Positions 20,965-29,111 of a stretch of 64,000 nt of DNA are shown here, one piece after another. The DNA is from Methylobacterium oryzae (GTDB lineage Bacteria > Pseudomonadota > Alphaproteobacteria > Rhizobiales > Beijerinckiaceae). The notes beneath the pieces were generated by a model. It saw only the letters and a list, made by a program, of their open reading frames with translations. It made no database searches and was not told the DNA's origin. The translations under genes and the position numbers were made by a program. Where the stretch lies: contig NZ_CP090349.1 of the NCBI RefSeq assembly GCF_021398735.1, positions 3,739,001 to 3,803,000 of the forward strand. Reading direction: 5' to 3'. How positions within the stretch are numbered: position 1 is the first letter of the stretch; every line of letters begins with the position of its first letter.

Positions 20965-21030
20965 GGTCGGCGCTGGCGCTCGACCAGATGGCTGCGGACG
21001 ACGCAGTCCGGAGTGCCCAGATGCGCCGCC

Positions 21031-21122
21031 GTCTTTGCGAGCGCAGCGAAGCAATCCAGGGTCGCGCCTCGCTGCCAGACGTCCCGACGCCCTGGGTCGC
21101 TTCGCTGCGCCCGCGATGACGG
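21031..21122. repeat. Palindromic interspersed repeat, family 1 copy A
   Basis: About 92 bases with near-complementary ends: GAGCGCAGCGAAGCAATCC on the left and GGGTCGCTTCGCTGCGC on the right, around a variable centre. The same element occurs at 37554-37642, 39687-39777, 41069-41161 and 48037-48127. This copy lies between glyQ and the DUF3828 gene in codirectional genes. Confidence 0.85.
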
Positions 21123-21218
21123 AGGGGTGCCCCATCGCGGAGCCCCTTGCCCCCTCGCGCGTTGCAACCCCCGCCAACCGGCGCGCCTCGGCGCGTCCGC
21201 AGACGCGGGACATGCCCA

Positions 21219-21662
21219 ATGAAGAAGACGATCCTCGCCCTCAGCCTCCTCGGATTCGGCCTCGCCCCCGCGCTGGCGGCCGATCCCGGGCCTGAGGCCA
21301 CGGTGAAGAAGCTCTACGCCGAGCCGCACCCGAATCACTCCTCCGTGTACTCGAAGCGCCTGCAGGGCCTGTTCGACGCCGACGCGAAGCAGGCCAACGG
21401 CGCCACCGGCAACCTCGATTTCGACTACCGCCTGAACGGCGAGCCCCTGAAGCCCGACACGGTGAAGAACCTGACCTTCAAGGAGGCTACCGAGGGCAAG
21501 GACCAGGCGAAGGTCACGGTTGAGCGCAAGGGCGGCAACGGCGCCAACGTCATCGTGTACGACCTCGTGCGCGAGGACGGCGGCTGGAAGGTCTCCGACG
21601 CCCACGCGATCGGCGACCGGAAGTGGCAGCTCTCGACCATCCTCAAGGGCGAGTCGCGCTGA
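21219..21662 (+). CDS. Secreted DUF3828-like protein
   Basis: A 147-residue exported protein with a clean signal peptide ([20 protein letters not shown], cleavage before ADPGPE). The C-terminal [20 protein letters not shown] strand pair resembles DUF3828/NTF2-like folds that may bind small ligands. The function is unknown. It lies between glyQ and glyS, 52 bases before glyS, so it may share the glyS transcript. The ATG at 21219 starts the signal peptide. Confidence 0.72.
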   Translation: MKKTILALSLLGFGLAPALAADPGPEATVKKLYAEPHPNHSSVYSKRLQGLFDADAKQANGATGNLDFDYRLNGEPLKPDTVKNLTFKEATEGKDQAKVTVERKGGNGANVIVYDLVREDGGWKVSDAHAIGDRKWQLSTILKGESR

Positions 21663-21714
21663 GCCCCGCGCGCCGACCCTCGACAGGGGTGCGGCGCGGC
21701 GATATGGCCGCCCC

Positions 21715-23814
21715 ATGCCCGACCTCCTGCTCGAACTCCGCTCGGAAGAGATCCCCGCCCGCATGCAGCGGCGCGCGGCGGAGGATCTGAAGAAGCTCGT
21801 CACCGACGCCCTCGTGGCGCGCGGCTTCCTGTACGAGGGCGTCCGGGCGTTCTCGACGCCGCGCCGCTTGGCGCTCCACATCGCCGGCCTTCCCGCCCGG
21901 GGCGAGGCCGTGCGCGAGGAGCGCCGCGGCCCGCGGGTCGGCGCGCCCGAGGCGGCCGTCCAGGGCTTCCTGAAGGGCGCGGGTCTGACGAGCCTCGATC
22001 AGGCCACGACCGTCACCGACCCGAAGAAGGGCGAGTTCTACCTCGCGGTGATCGAGCGGCCCGGCCGCGAGACGCTGGACGTCCTGGCCGAACTCCTGCC
22101 CGAGATCGTCAAGAGCTTCCCCTGGCCGAAATCCATGCGCTGGGGCGCAGCCTCGGCCGAGCCGGGCTCGCTGCGCTGGGTGCGTCCCCTGCAGTCGATC
22201 GTCGCGACCTTCGGGCCCGAGACGGAGACGCCGGAGGTGGTCCCCGTCTCGGTCGCCGGGATCGCGGCCAGCACCGTGACCTACGGCCACCGCTTCCTCG
22301 CCCCCGAGGCGATCGAGGTGCGCCGGTTCGACGACTACATCCAGGCGCTGGAGCGCGCGAAGGTCATCCTCGACGCCGACCGGCGCAAGGACGTGATCCT
22401 GCACGACGCCCGCGACCTCGCCTTCGCCCGCGGCCTCGACCTCGTGGAGGACGAGGGCCTGCTGGAGGAGGTGTCGGGCCTCGTGGAATGGCCGGTGGTG
22501 CTGATGGGCTCGTTCGACGCGTCGTTCCTCGACATCCCCGCCGAGGCGATCCGCGCGACCATCCGGGCGAATCAGAAATGCTTCGTTCTGCGCAAGGGCG
22601 GCTCGGAGGACCTGGCGCCGGCCTTCATCCTGGTCTCGAACCTCGTCGCCACCGACGGTGGCCAAGCGATCACCGCCGGCAACGAGCGGGTGGTCCGGGC
22701 GCGCCTGTCCGACGCGAAGTTCTTCTGGGAGACCGACAAGGCGACCCGCCTGGAGGACCGGCTGCCCAAGCTCGACGCCATCGTCTTCCACGAGAAGCTC
22801 GGGACGCAGGGCGAGCGCATCGCCCGCATCGCGGCCCTGGCGAAGGACCTCGCGCCGCTCGTGGGGGCCGACCCGGCGCTCGCCGAGCGCGCCGCGCGCC
22901 TCGCCAAGGCCGACCTCGTCACCGAGATGGTCGGCGAGTTCCCCGAGCTCCAGGGCCTGATGGGCCGGAAATACGCGGCGCTCCAGGGCGAGCACGACAG
23001 CGTCTGCGCGGCCATCGAGGAGCACTACAAGCCGCTCGGCCCCTCCGACCGGGTGCCGAGCGATCCGGTCTCGATCGCGGTGGCGCTCGCCGACAAGCTC
23101 GACACGCTCGCGGGCTTCTGGGCGATCGACGAGAAGCCCACGGGCAGCAAGGATCCGTTCGCCCTGCGCCGGGCGGCGCTGGGCGTGATCCGACTGATCC
23201 TCGACCGCGGCCTGCGCCTGCGGCTGCTGGAGCAGGTCGGCGCTGCGGATCGCGGCCTCGCCGGGCGGGCCGGTGCCGACGCGCGGGATCTCCTCGGCTT
23301 CCTCGCCGACCGCCTGAAGGTCTATCTCCGCGACCAGGGCGCCCGCCACGACCTGATCGACGCCGTCTTCGCCCTCCCCGGCCAGGACGACCTGCTGATG
23401 GTCGTGCGCCGCGTCGAGGCGCTCGGCCAGTTCCTCGACACCGAGGACGGCAAGAACCTGCTCGCGGGCTACAAGCGCGCGGCCAACATCCTGCGGATCG
23501 AGGAGAAGAAGGACGGCCGCGCCTACGATTCCGCGCCCGACGCCGCCCTCGCGGAAGCGGGCGAGCCGGCCGAGCGGGCGCTCGCCGAGGCGCTGGCGAA
23601 GGCGCGGGAGACCGCCTCGGCGGCCGTGGCGCGGGAGGATTTTTCCGGCGCCATGCAGGCGCTCTCGACGCTGCGCGCGCCGGTCGACGCGTTCTTTCAG
23701 GACGTGACCGTCAACGCCCCCGATCCGAAGCTCCGCGAGAACCGCTTGGCTCTGCTCAACGCGCTCCGCGCCGCGACGCGGGAGGTGGCGGATTTCTCGA
23801 AGATCGAGGGGTGA
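21715..23814 (+). CDS. glyS: Glycyl-tRNA synthetase beta subunit
   Basis: A 699-residue subunit that binds tRNA-Gly and completes the alpha2-beta2 synthetase with Gly[22 protein letters not shown] at the start, FPWPKSMRW, the HD-like [23 protein letters not shown] and [18 protein letters not shown] blocks match GlyS. The length is normal. The ATG at 21715 begins the conserved N-terminus. It follows the DUF3828 gene by 52 bases. Confidence 0.97.
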   Translation: MPDLLLELRSEEIPARMQRRAAEDLKKLVTDALVARGFLYEGVRAFSTPRRLALHIAGLPARGEAVREERRGPRVGAPEAAVQGFLKGAGLTSLDQATTVTDPKKGEFYLAVIERPGRETLDVLAELLPEIVKSFPWPKSMRWGAASAEPGSLRWVRPLQSIVATFGPETETPEVVPVSVAGIAASTVTYGHRFLAPEAIEVRRFDDYIQALERAKVILDADRRKDVILHDARDLAFARGLDLVEDEGLLEEVSGLVEWPVVLMGSFDASFLDIPAEAIRATIRANQKCFVLRKGGSEDLAPAFILVSNLVATDGGQAITAGNERVVRARLSDAKFFWETDKATRLEDRLPKLDAIVFHEKLGTQGERIARIAALAKDLAPLVGADPALAERAARLAKADLVTEMVGEFPELQGLMGRKYAALQGEHDSVCAAIEEHYKPLGPSDRVPSDPVSIAVALADKLDTLAGFWAIDEKPTGSKDPFALRRAALGVIRLILDRGLRLRLLEQVGAADRGLAGRAGADARDLLGFLADRLKVYLRDQGARHDLIDAVFALPGQDDLLMVVRRVEALGQFLDTEDGKNLLAGYKRAANILRIEEKKDGRAYDSAPDAALAEAGEPAERALAEALAKARETASAAVAREDFSGAMQALSTLRAPVDAFFQDVTVNAPDPKLRENRLALLNALRAATREVADFSKIEG

Positions 23815-23844
23815 GGCGCACGACGTCCTCAATCCCACTCGCGC

Positions 23845-23957
23845 CCTCATCCTGAGGTGCCGGAGCGTAGCGGAGGCCTCGAAGGAGACCTCCAGCCAGC
23901 CGTGCGATCCCTGGAGCCCTCCTTCGAGGCTCGCTGCGCTCGCACCTCAGGATGAGG
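23845..23957. repeat. Palindromic repeat, family 2 copy, between convergent glyS and otnC
   Basis: The ends CCTCATCCTGAGGTGC (left) and GCACCTCAGGATGAGG (right) are complementary, and inner parts carry GGAGCGTAGCGGAGGCCTCGAAGGAG-like and CCTTCGAGGCTCGCTGCGCTCG-like arms. A partial copy occurs at 25732-25780. It occupies most of the 172-base gap between two converging genes and could act as a terminator in both directions. Confidence 0.8.
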
Positions 23958-23986
23958 TGGTCTGTGGGAGAGCGGACCCACCGCCC

Positions 23987-24667
23987 TCACCCGTGATCGT
24001 GCCCGGCATGGTCGTCCGGCTCCGGCAGGGTCAGGCCGAAATGGCTCACCAGATCCGCCACCTGCCCGGGGCTCAGCTGCCGCGGGTTGAGGTTGCGCAG
24101 GAGCAGGTAGAGCTTGGCGGTCTCCTCCAGCTCCTCGGTGGCGAAGACCGCGCCCTCCAGGCTGTCGCCCGCCACCACCGGTCCGTGATTGGCGAGCAGC
24201 ACCGAGCTGTACTTCCCCGCCAGGCCCCGGATCGCGTCCGCCACGGCCGGGTCGCCCGGGCGATAGTAGGGCACGAGCGCCGTGCCGCCGGTCCGCATCA
24301 GGTAGTAGGGCGTCAGCGGCGGCAGCACCTGTCGCGGGTCGACCTCCGGCAGCATCGAGACCGCCACCGCGTGGGTCGAGTGCAGGTGGACGATGGCCTT
24401 CGCCTCGTTCCGGCTCTCGTAGAGTGCGCTGTGCAGCGGGATCTCCTTGGTGGGCTTGTCGCCGGAGACCAGCCGCCCCGCATCGTCCAACCGCGAGATC
24501 CGCGCCGGGTCGAGGAACCCGAGCGACGCGTTGGTCGGCGTCACCAGCCAGCCCCCGTCGGGCAGGCGCAGCGAGATGTTGCCGGACGAGCCCGGCGTCA
24601 GGCCGCGCTCGAACAGCGAGCGGCCGTAGCGGCAGATCTCCTCGCGCAGCCGGCTCTCGTCGCTCAT
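23987..24667 (-). CDS. otnC: 3-oxo-tetronate 4-phosphate decarboxylase (class II aldolase family)
   Basis: A 226-residue class II aldolase/adducin-fold enzyme. GLTPGSSGNISLRL, the metal ligands in IVHLHSTHAVA and NHGPVVAGDSLEGA are family features. With otnI, otnK, ltnD and denD at 27-31 kb, it fits OtnC, which decarboxylates 3-oxo-tetronate 4-phosphate to dihydroxyacetone phosphate. The gene overlaps the upstream lacI-type gene by four bases (ATGA), so the regulator and decarboxylase form one unit on the minus strand. The C-terminus ends DDHAGHDHG, a His-rich tail. Confidence 0.85.
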   Translation of the reverse strand: MSDESRLREEICRYGRSLFERGLTPGSSGNISLRLPDGGWLVTPTNASLGFLDPARISRLDDAGRLVSGDKPTKEIPLHSALYESRNEAKAIVHLHSTHAVAVSMLPEVDPRQVLPPLTPYYLMRTGGTALVPYYRPGDPAVADAIRGLAGKYSSVLLANHGPVVAGDSLEGAVFATEELEETAKLYLLLRNLNPRQLSPGQVADLVSHFGLTLPEPDDHAGHDHG

Positions 24668-25671
24668 GCGGTCGCTCCCTCGATCAGCTCGAATCCGAGA
24701 TCGATTTTCCTCGGGCCTGCGCCGGTCAGGCAGGCGGCGGCCTGCCGGCCGATCTCCAGGCGCGGCGTGCGCACCGTCGACAAGGGCTGCGGCATCGCCG
24801 CCGCGAAGTCGAGCCCGTTGAAGCCGAACAGCGCGATCCGTCCCGGCACCGCCAGCCCCGTCGACAGGCAGGCGAAGTAGCCGCCGAGCGCCATGTCGTC
24901 GTTGGAGAAGTAGACCGCGTCGAGATCGGGCACGCGCGCCAGCAGCGCCTCCAGCCCGGCCCGGCCCGAGGCCGGCGAGGACGGCCCCGTCCGGATCTCC
25001 TTGCCGTGGAGCGCCAAACCCGCCTGCCCGAGCGCGGCCTCGAACCCGGCGAGCCGCTTGCCCGCGCGCAGGTCGACCGCGAGGTCGTGGCCGAGATAGC
25101 CGATCCGCCGGTACCCGCGCGCCACGAGGTGGCGCGCGCTCGCCGCCCCCACGGCCCGGTTGGAGAAGCCGACCACGGCGTCGATCCCCTCCCCATCCGT
25201 GTCGATCATCTCGACCACGCGCACGCCCCCGGCCTTCGCCAGGGCCACCGTCCCGGGATTGTGCTCCAGCCCGGTGAGCAGCAGCGCCGCCGGCCGCCAG
25301 GAGAGGAGCGCGGCGGCCAGCGCCTCCTCCCGGTCCGGGTCGTAGTCGCTCACCCCGATCACGCAGGGGATGCCGTCGGCGTCGAGGGCGGCGGTGAGGC
25401 CGCGCAGCAGGTCAGGGAAGACCACGTTGGCGAGCGACGGGATGACGACCCCCACAAGCCGCGCGCTCGCCCCCTGGCCGGCGAGGCTGCCGGCGAGGCG
25501 ATTCGGAACGTAGCCGAGCCGGGCGACCGCCTCCGCCACCCGCTCGCCGGCGCGCTTGGAGTAGGAGCCGTGGTTGCGCAGGACCCGCGAGACCGTGCTC
25601 TCGCCGACCCCGGCCTCGCGGGCGACGTCGGTGAGGGTGACGAGCCGCCCCTGCGGCTGGATGTCGTCCAT
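24664..25671 (-). CDS. LacI family transcriptional regulator of the tetronate locus
   Basis: A 335-residue regulator with an N-terminal LacI helix-turn-helix (LTDVAREAGVGESTVSRVLRN, residues about 13-33), a hinge helix ending YVPNRLAGSLAG, and a periplasmic-binding-type effector domain (VGVVIPSLANVVFPDLL). It most likely represses the divergent MFS-ltnD-otnI-otnK-denD unit and itself. A perfect 16-bp palindrome of the LacI type is present at 25875-25890, in the gap between the two units. The effector is probably a tetronate or pathway intermediate, which is inference. Confidence 0.9.
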   Translation of the reverse strand: MDDIQPQGRLVTLTDVAREAGVGESTVSRVLRNHGSYSKRAGERVAEAVARLGYVPNRLAGSLAGQGASARLVGVVIPSLANVVFPDLLRGLTAALDADGIPCVIGVSDYDPDREEALAAALLSWRPAALLLTGLEHNPGTVALAKAGGVRVVEMIDTDGEGIDAVVGFSNRAVGAASARHLVARGYRRIGYLGHDLAVDLRAGKRLAGFEAALGQAGLALHGKEIRTGPSSPASGRAGLEALLARVPDLDAVYFSNDDMALGGYFACLSTGLAVPGRIALFGFNGLDFAAAMPQPLSTVRTPRLEIGRQAAACLTGAGPRKIDLGFELIEGATA

Positions 25672-25731
25672 GGCCCCGCTCTCCCGGCGCGGTTTTTTTT
25701 CACGACGCCCGTCGAACCTCCCGGCGTCCTT

Positions 25732-25780
25732 CCCTCATCCTGAGACGACCGCGAAGCGGACCCCGAAGGAGGCCTCCACC
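25732..25780. repeat. Half copy of the family 2 palindromic repeat
   Basis: CCCTCATCCTGAG, then a GCGAAGCGGA-like arm and CCGAAGGAGGCCTCC, match the left half of the element at 23845-23957. The right half is absent or diverged. It lies just upstream of the LacI-type gene start, in the divergent promoter region. Confidence 0.55.
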
Positions 25781-25874
25781 ACGCTGCAGCGCCTCGGCAT
25801 AAGGCAGGAATGGGAAGACCGTCCGCGTCGATCCACGACTGACATAGCGGCCTGCATTATCTCGCACAACCGGA

Positions 25875-25890
25875 TTGGCAGCGCTGCCAA
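25875..25890. promoter_or_regulatory. LacI-type operator palindrome
   Basis: TTGGCAGCGCTGCCAA is a perfect 16-bp palindrome with the central C-G step typical of LacI/GalR operators. It lies about 90 bases before the MFS gene and 200 bases before the divergent regulator gene. The left half (TTGGCA) could also serve as part of a -35 element, so repression by promoter overlap is plausible. Only the palindrome is observed; binding by the adjacent regulator is inferred. Confidence 0.7.
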
Positions 25891-25978
25891 AAGGCGATAT
25901 GGCACCGCCCCAGCGCCGCCCGACGAGCGGTGAAGAGCGATGTCCGGCAGCCGTGCGGCCCGGACCAGGGAGTACGCC

Positions 25979-27301
25979 ATGTCGGTTCAAGCCGCCCCGC
26001 TGGGGGGCGCCACCGCACCCGCGGACGAGAAGTCCTTCGCCGACCGCACCTACGCGAAGGTGTTCTGGCGCCTCGTGCCGTTCCTGATGCTCTGCTACGT
26101 CGTGGCATATCTCGACCGGGTGAATGTCGGCTTCGCCAAGCTCCAGATGTCCCAGGAGCTGAAGTTCTCCGAGACGGTCTACGGCCTCGGCGCCGGCATC
26201 TTCTTCCTCGGCTACTTCCTGTTCGAGGTGCCCTCGAACGTGATCCTGCACCGGGTCGGCGCCCGGGTGTGGATCGCCCGGATCATGATCACCTGGGGGG
26301 TGATCTCCGGGGCGTTCCTGTTCGTGAACTCCGAGTGGAGCTTCTACGGGATGCGCTTCCTCCTCGGTCTCGCCGAGGCCGGGTTCTACCCGGGCGTCAT
26401 CCTCTACACGACCTCGTGGTTCCCGGCCCATCGCCGGGCCCGGGTGATCGCCGTGTTCATGGCGGCGATCCCGATCTCCGGCATCTTCGGCAACCCGCTC
26501 TCCGGCTGGATCATGGACGCGTTCAACGGCGCCCACGGCCTGTCCGGCTGGCAGTGGATGTTCCTGATCGAGGCGGTGCCGGCGGTGCTGATCGGCCTCG
26601 CGGTGTTCTTCTACCTCGACAACCGCCCCGCCGAGGCCAAGTGGCTGACCGACGCCGAGAAGCAGCTCCTCGAGCGCGACATCGCGGCCGACAACCAGGG
26701 CAAGGAATCGAGCCCGCACTCCATCGCCACCGTGTTCCGCAACGGCCGCGTGTGGTTCATGAGCCTGATCTACTTCGCCTTCGTCACCGGCCAGTACGGG
26801 CTGACCTTCTGGATGCCGACGATCGTCAAGGCGTCGGGCGTGCAGGGCAACTTCAACATCGGCCTGATCAGCGCGATCCCGTTCGTCTGCGCGGCGATCG
26901 TGATGATTCTGCTCGGCCGCTCCGCCGACCGGATGCGCGAGCGCCGCTGGCACCTGATCATCCCGGCGCTGATCGGCGCGGTCGCCTTCGTGGTCTCGGC
27001 CAATGCCGGCTCGACGACGCTCGCCATCGCGGCGCTGTCGGTGGCGGCGGCCGGCGTGCTGACCTGCTCGCCCCTGTTCTGGTCGCTGCCCACGGCGTTC
27101 CTCAGCGGCGCGGGCGCGGCGGCCGGCATCGCGCTGATCAACTCGGTTGGGAACCTCGCGGGCTTCGTCAGCCCCTACGTGATCGGCGCCCTGCGGGATG
27201 CCACCGGCAGCACCGCCACGGGCCTCTACGCGCTCGCCGCCATGCTGGTGGTCGGCGCGGTCTGCGTGTTCGTGACGCCCGCCCGGATGGTCAACCGCTG
27301 A
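25979..27301 (+). CDS. MFS transporter, anion:cation symporter type, tetronate uptake
   Basis: A 440-residue permease with 12 hydrophobic segments. It carries the ACS-subfamily block DRVNVGFAKLQM after the first helix, then FFLGYFLFEVPSNVIL and RFLLGLAEAGFYPGVILY, as in tartrate and sugar-acid symporters. The context (tetronate catabolism genes directly downstream) suggests uptake of threonate and erythronate. The ATG at 25979 has AGGGAG 8 bases upstream, better than the in-frame ATG at 25940. Followed by a hairpin at 27325-27348 and then ltnD. Confidence 0.87.
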   Translation: MSVQAAPLGGATAPADEKSFADRTYAKVFWRLVPFLMLCYVVAYLDRVNVGFAKLQMSQELKFSETVYGLGAGIFFLGYFLFEVPSNVILHRVGARVWIARIMITWGVISGAFLFVNSEWSFYGMRFLLGLAEAGFYPGVILYTTSWFPAHRRARVIAVFMAAIPISGIFGNPLSGWIMDAFNGAHGLSGWQWMFLIEAVPAVLIGLAVFFYLDNRPAEAKWLTDAEKQLLERDIAADNQGKESSPHSIATVFRNGRVWFMSLIYFAFVTGQYGLTFWMPTIVKASGVQGNFNIGLISAIPFVCAAIVMILLGRSADRMRERRWHLIIPALIGAVAFVVSANAGSTTLAIAALSVAAAGVLTCSPLFWSLPTAFLSGAGAAAGIALINSVGNLAGFVSPYVIGALRDATGSTATGLYALAAMLVVGAVCVFVTPARMVNR

Positions 27302-27324
27302 CCTCTGATCCGGGCGCGACTTGG

Positions 27325-27348
27325 CCCCTCTCCCGCACGGGAGAGGGG
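27325..27348 (+). other. Perfect intercistronic hairpin between MFS and ltnD
   Basis: Eleven bases (27325-27335) pair perfectly with 27338-27348 around a two-base loop (a four-base loop if the innermost pair is open). No T-run follows. It may cap the MFS mRNA against exonucleases or partially terminate transcription, setting different levels of transporter and enzymes. Confidence 0.5.
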
Positions 27349-27407
27349 ACCCGCGCTTCGAGCGGCGACGCCGAGGCGCCCTTTCCCAGCTTCAGGAGCC
27401 GTCCCCG

Positions 27408-28316
27408 ATGACCAACGCAACACCCCGCGCCGCGGTGATCGGCCTGGGCTCCATGGGCTCCGGGATGGCCGGCTCGCTCCTGCGGGCGGGCTTCGCGGTC
27501 TCCGCCTGCGACGTGAACCCGGAGGCGGTGGCGCGCTTCGCGACCGCCGGCGGCCGGGGCGCCGCGAACCCCGCCGAAGCGGCGCGGGACGCCGACGTGG
27601 TGGTGAGCGTGGTGGTCAACGCCGCCCAGACCGAGGCGGTCCTGTTCGGCGAGGACGGCGCCGCCGCCGCGATGCCGGAGGGCGCGGTGTTCGTCTCCTC
27701 CGCCACCATGGATCCGGCCGTCGCCCGGGCGCTGGCGGCGCGGTTGGAGGCCACCGGCCGCCACTACCTCGACGCCCCGATGAGTGGCGGCGCCGCCCGC
27801 GCGGCCGAGGGCGGCCTGACCTTCCTGGCCTCGGGCTCGGCGGCGGCCTTCGCGAAGGCGCGGCCCGCTCTCGATGCCATGGCGGGCACGCTCTACGAGC
27901 TCGGCGACGCCGCCGGCCAGGGCGCGGCCTTCAAGATGATCAACCAGCTGCTCGCGGGCGTGCACATCGCCGCCGCCTCGGAGGCGATGGCCTTCGCGGC
28001 CAAGCAGGGACTCGACCTCCGGCGCGTCTACGAGGTGATCACCAAGTCGGCCGGCAATTCTTGGATGTTCGAGAACCGGGTGCCGCACATCCTCGACGCC
28101 GACTACAGCCCGAAGAGCGCGGTCGACATCTTCGTCAAGGACCTCGGCATCGTGCAGGACATGGCCCGGGCCGAGAAGTACCCGGTTCCGGTGGCGGCGG
28201 CGGCCCTGCAGATGTTCCTGATGGCGTCGGGCGCCGGCATGGGTCGGGACGACGACGCCTCGGTGGCGCGGCTCTACGCCCAGGTCTCGGGGGCGAAGCT
28301 GCCCGAGAAAGCTTGA
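27408..28316 (+). CDS. ltnD: L-threonate 2-dehydrogenase (beta-hydroxyacid dehydrogenase family)
   Basis: A 302-residue NAD(P)-dependent enzyme. The dinucleotide motif VIGLGSMGSGMA is at residues 10-21; the substrate loop DAPMSGGAARAAEG and the catalytic lysine in GAAFKMINQLLAG are the standard beta-HAD features. Within this operon it fits LtnD, which oxidises L-threonate to 2-oxo-tetronate for OtnI. CAGGAG precedes the ATG at 27408. otnI starts 12 bases after its stop. Confidence 0.85.
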   Translation: MTNATPRAAVIGLGSMGSGMAGSLLRAGFAVSACDVNPEAVARFATAGGRGAANPAEAARDADVVVSVVVNAAQTEAVLFGEDGAAAAMPEGAVFVSSATMDPAVARALAARLEATGRHYLDAPMSGGAARAAEGGLTFLASGSAAAFAKARPALDAMAGTLYELGDAAGQGAAFKMINQLLAGVHIAAASEAMAFAAKQGLDLRRVYEVITKSAGNSWMFENRVPHILDADYSPKSAVDIFVKDLGIVQDMARAEKYPVPVAAAALQMFLMASGAGMGRDDDASVARLYAQVSGAKLPEKA

Positions 28317-28328
28317 GGGGACAGAACC

Positions 28329-29111
28329 ATGCCGCGTTTCGCCGCCAACCTGAGCCTCATGTTCAACGAGGTGCCGTTCCTCGACCGGTTCGAGGCCGCG
28401 GCCCGGGCCGGGTTCGACGCCGTCGAGTTCCTGTTCCCCTACGAGCACGCGCCGGACGACATCGGCGCGCGGCTCCGGGCGAACGGCCTGACCCAGGCCC
28501 TGTTCAACCTGCCGCCGGGCGACTTCGCCCAGGGCGAGCGCGGGATCGCGGCCTTTCCCGAGCGTTTCGACGAGTTGAAGGCGGGGGTCGACACGGCGCT
28601 CCGCTACGCCGAGGCGACCGGCGTCGGCCGGCTCCACCTCATGGCGGGCCTCGCCCCGTGGGACGATCCCAGGGCGGTCGAATCCTACCGCCGGGCCGTG
28701 ACCTGGACGGCGGAGCGGCTGGCGCCGGCCGGCCTCGACCTCGTCCTGGAGCCGATCAACGGCCGCAACATGCCGGGCTATTTCCTCAACGATTTCGGCC
28801 GCGCGGCCGACCTGATCCGCGACCTCGCCCTGCCGAACCTGAAGCTCCAGTTCGACCTCTACCACTGCCAGATCCTGCACGGCGACGTGACCGTGCGGCT
28901 GCGCGCCCTGATGCCGCTCATCGGTCACGTCCAGACCGCGAGCGTGCCCGAGCGGCATGAGCCCGGGACCGGCGAGATGGCCGACTTCTTCCTGTTCGAC
29001 GAGCTGGACCGGCTCGGCTACCGCGGCTTCGTCGGCTGCGAGTACATTCCGGCCGCCGACACCGTCGCGGGCCTCGGCTGGCTCGCCGCCTACAAGAGGA
29101 GCGCCCGATGA
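28329..29111 (+). CDS. otnI: 2-oxo-tetronate isomerase (hydroxypyruvate isomerase family)
   Basis: A 260-residue TIM-barrel sugar isomerase. LSLMFNEVPFLDRFEAAARAG starts it, LVLEPINGRNMPGY carries one metal-binding Glu, LQFDLYHCQ the Asp/His pair, and GCEYIPA the second Glu. In tetronate pathways OtnI interconverts 2-oxo- and 3-oxo-tetronate. It overlaps otnK by four bases (ATGA), indicating tight coupling. Confidence 0.87.
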   Translation: MPRFAANLSLMFNEVPFLDRFEAAARAGFDAVEFLFPYEHAPDDIGARLRANGLTQALFNLPPGDFAQGERGIAAFPERFDELKAGVDTALRYAEATGVGRLHLMAGLAPWDDPRAVESYRRAVTWTAERLAPAGLDLVLEPINGRNMPGYFLNDFGRAADLIRDLALPNLKLQFDLYHCQILHGDVTVRLRALMPLIGHVQTASVPERHEPGTGEMADFFLFDELDRLGYRGFVGCEYIPAADTVAGLGWLAAYKRSAR

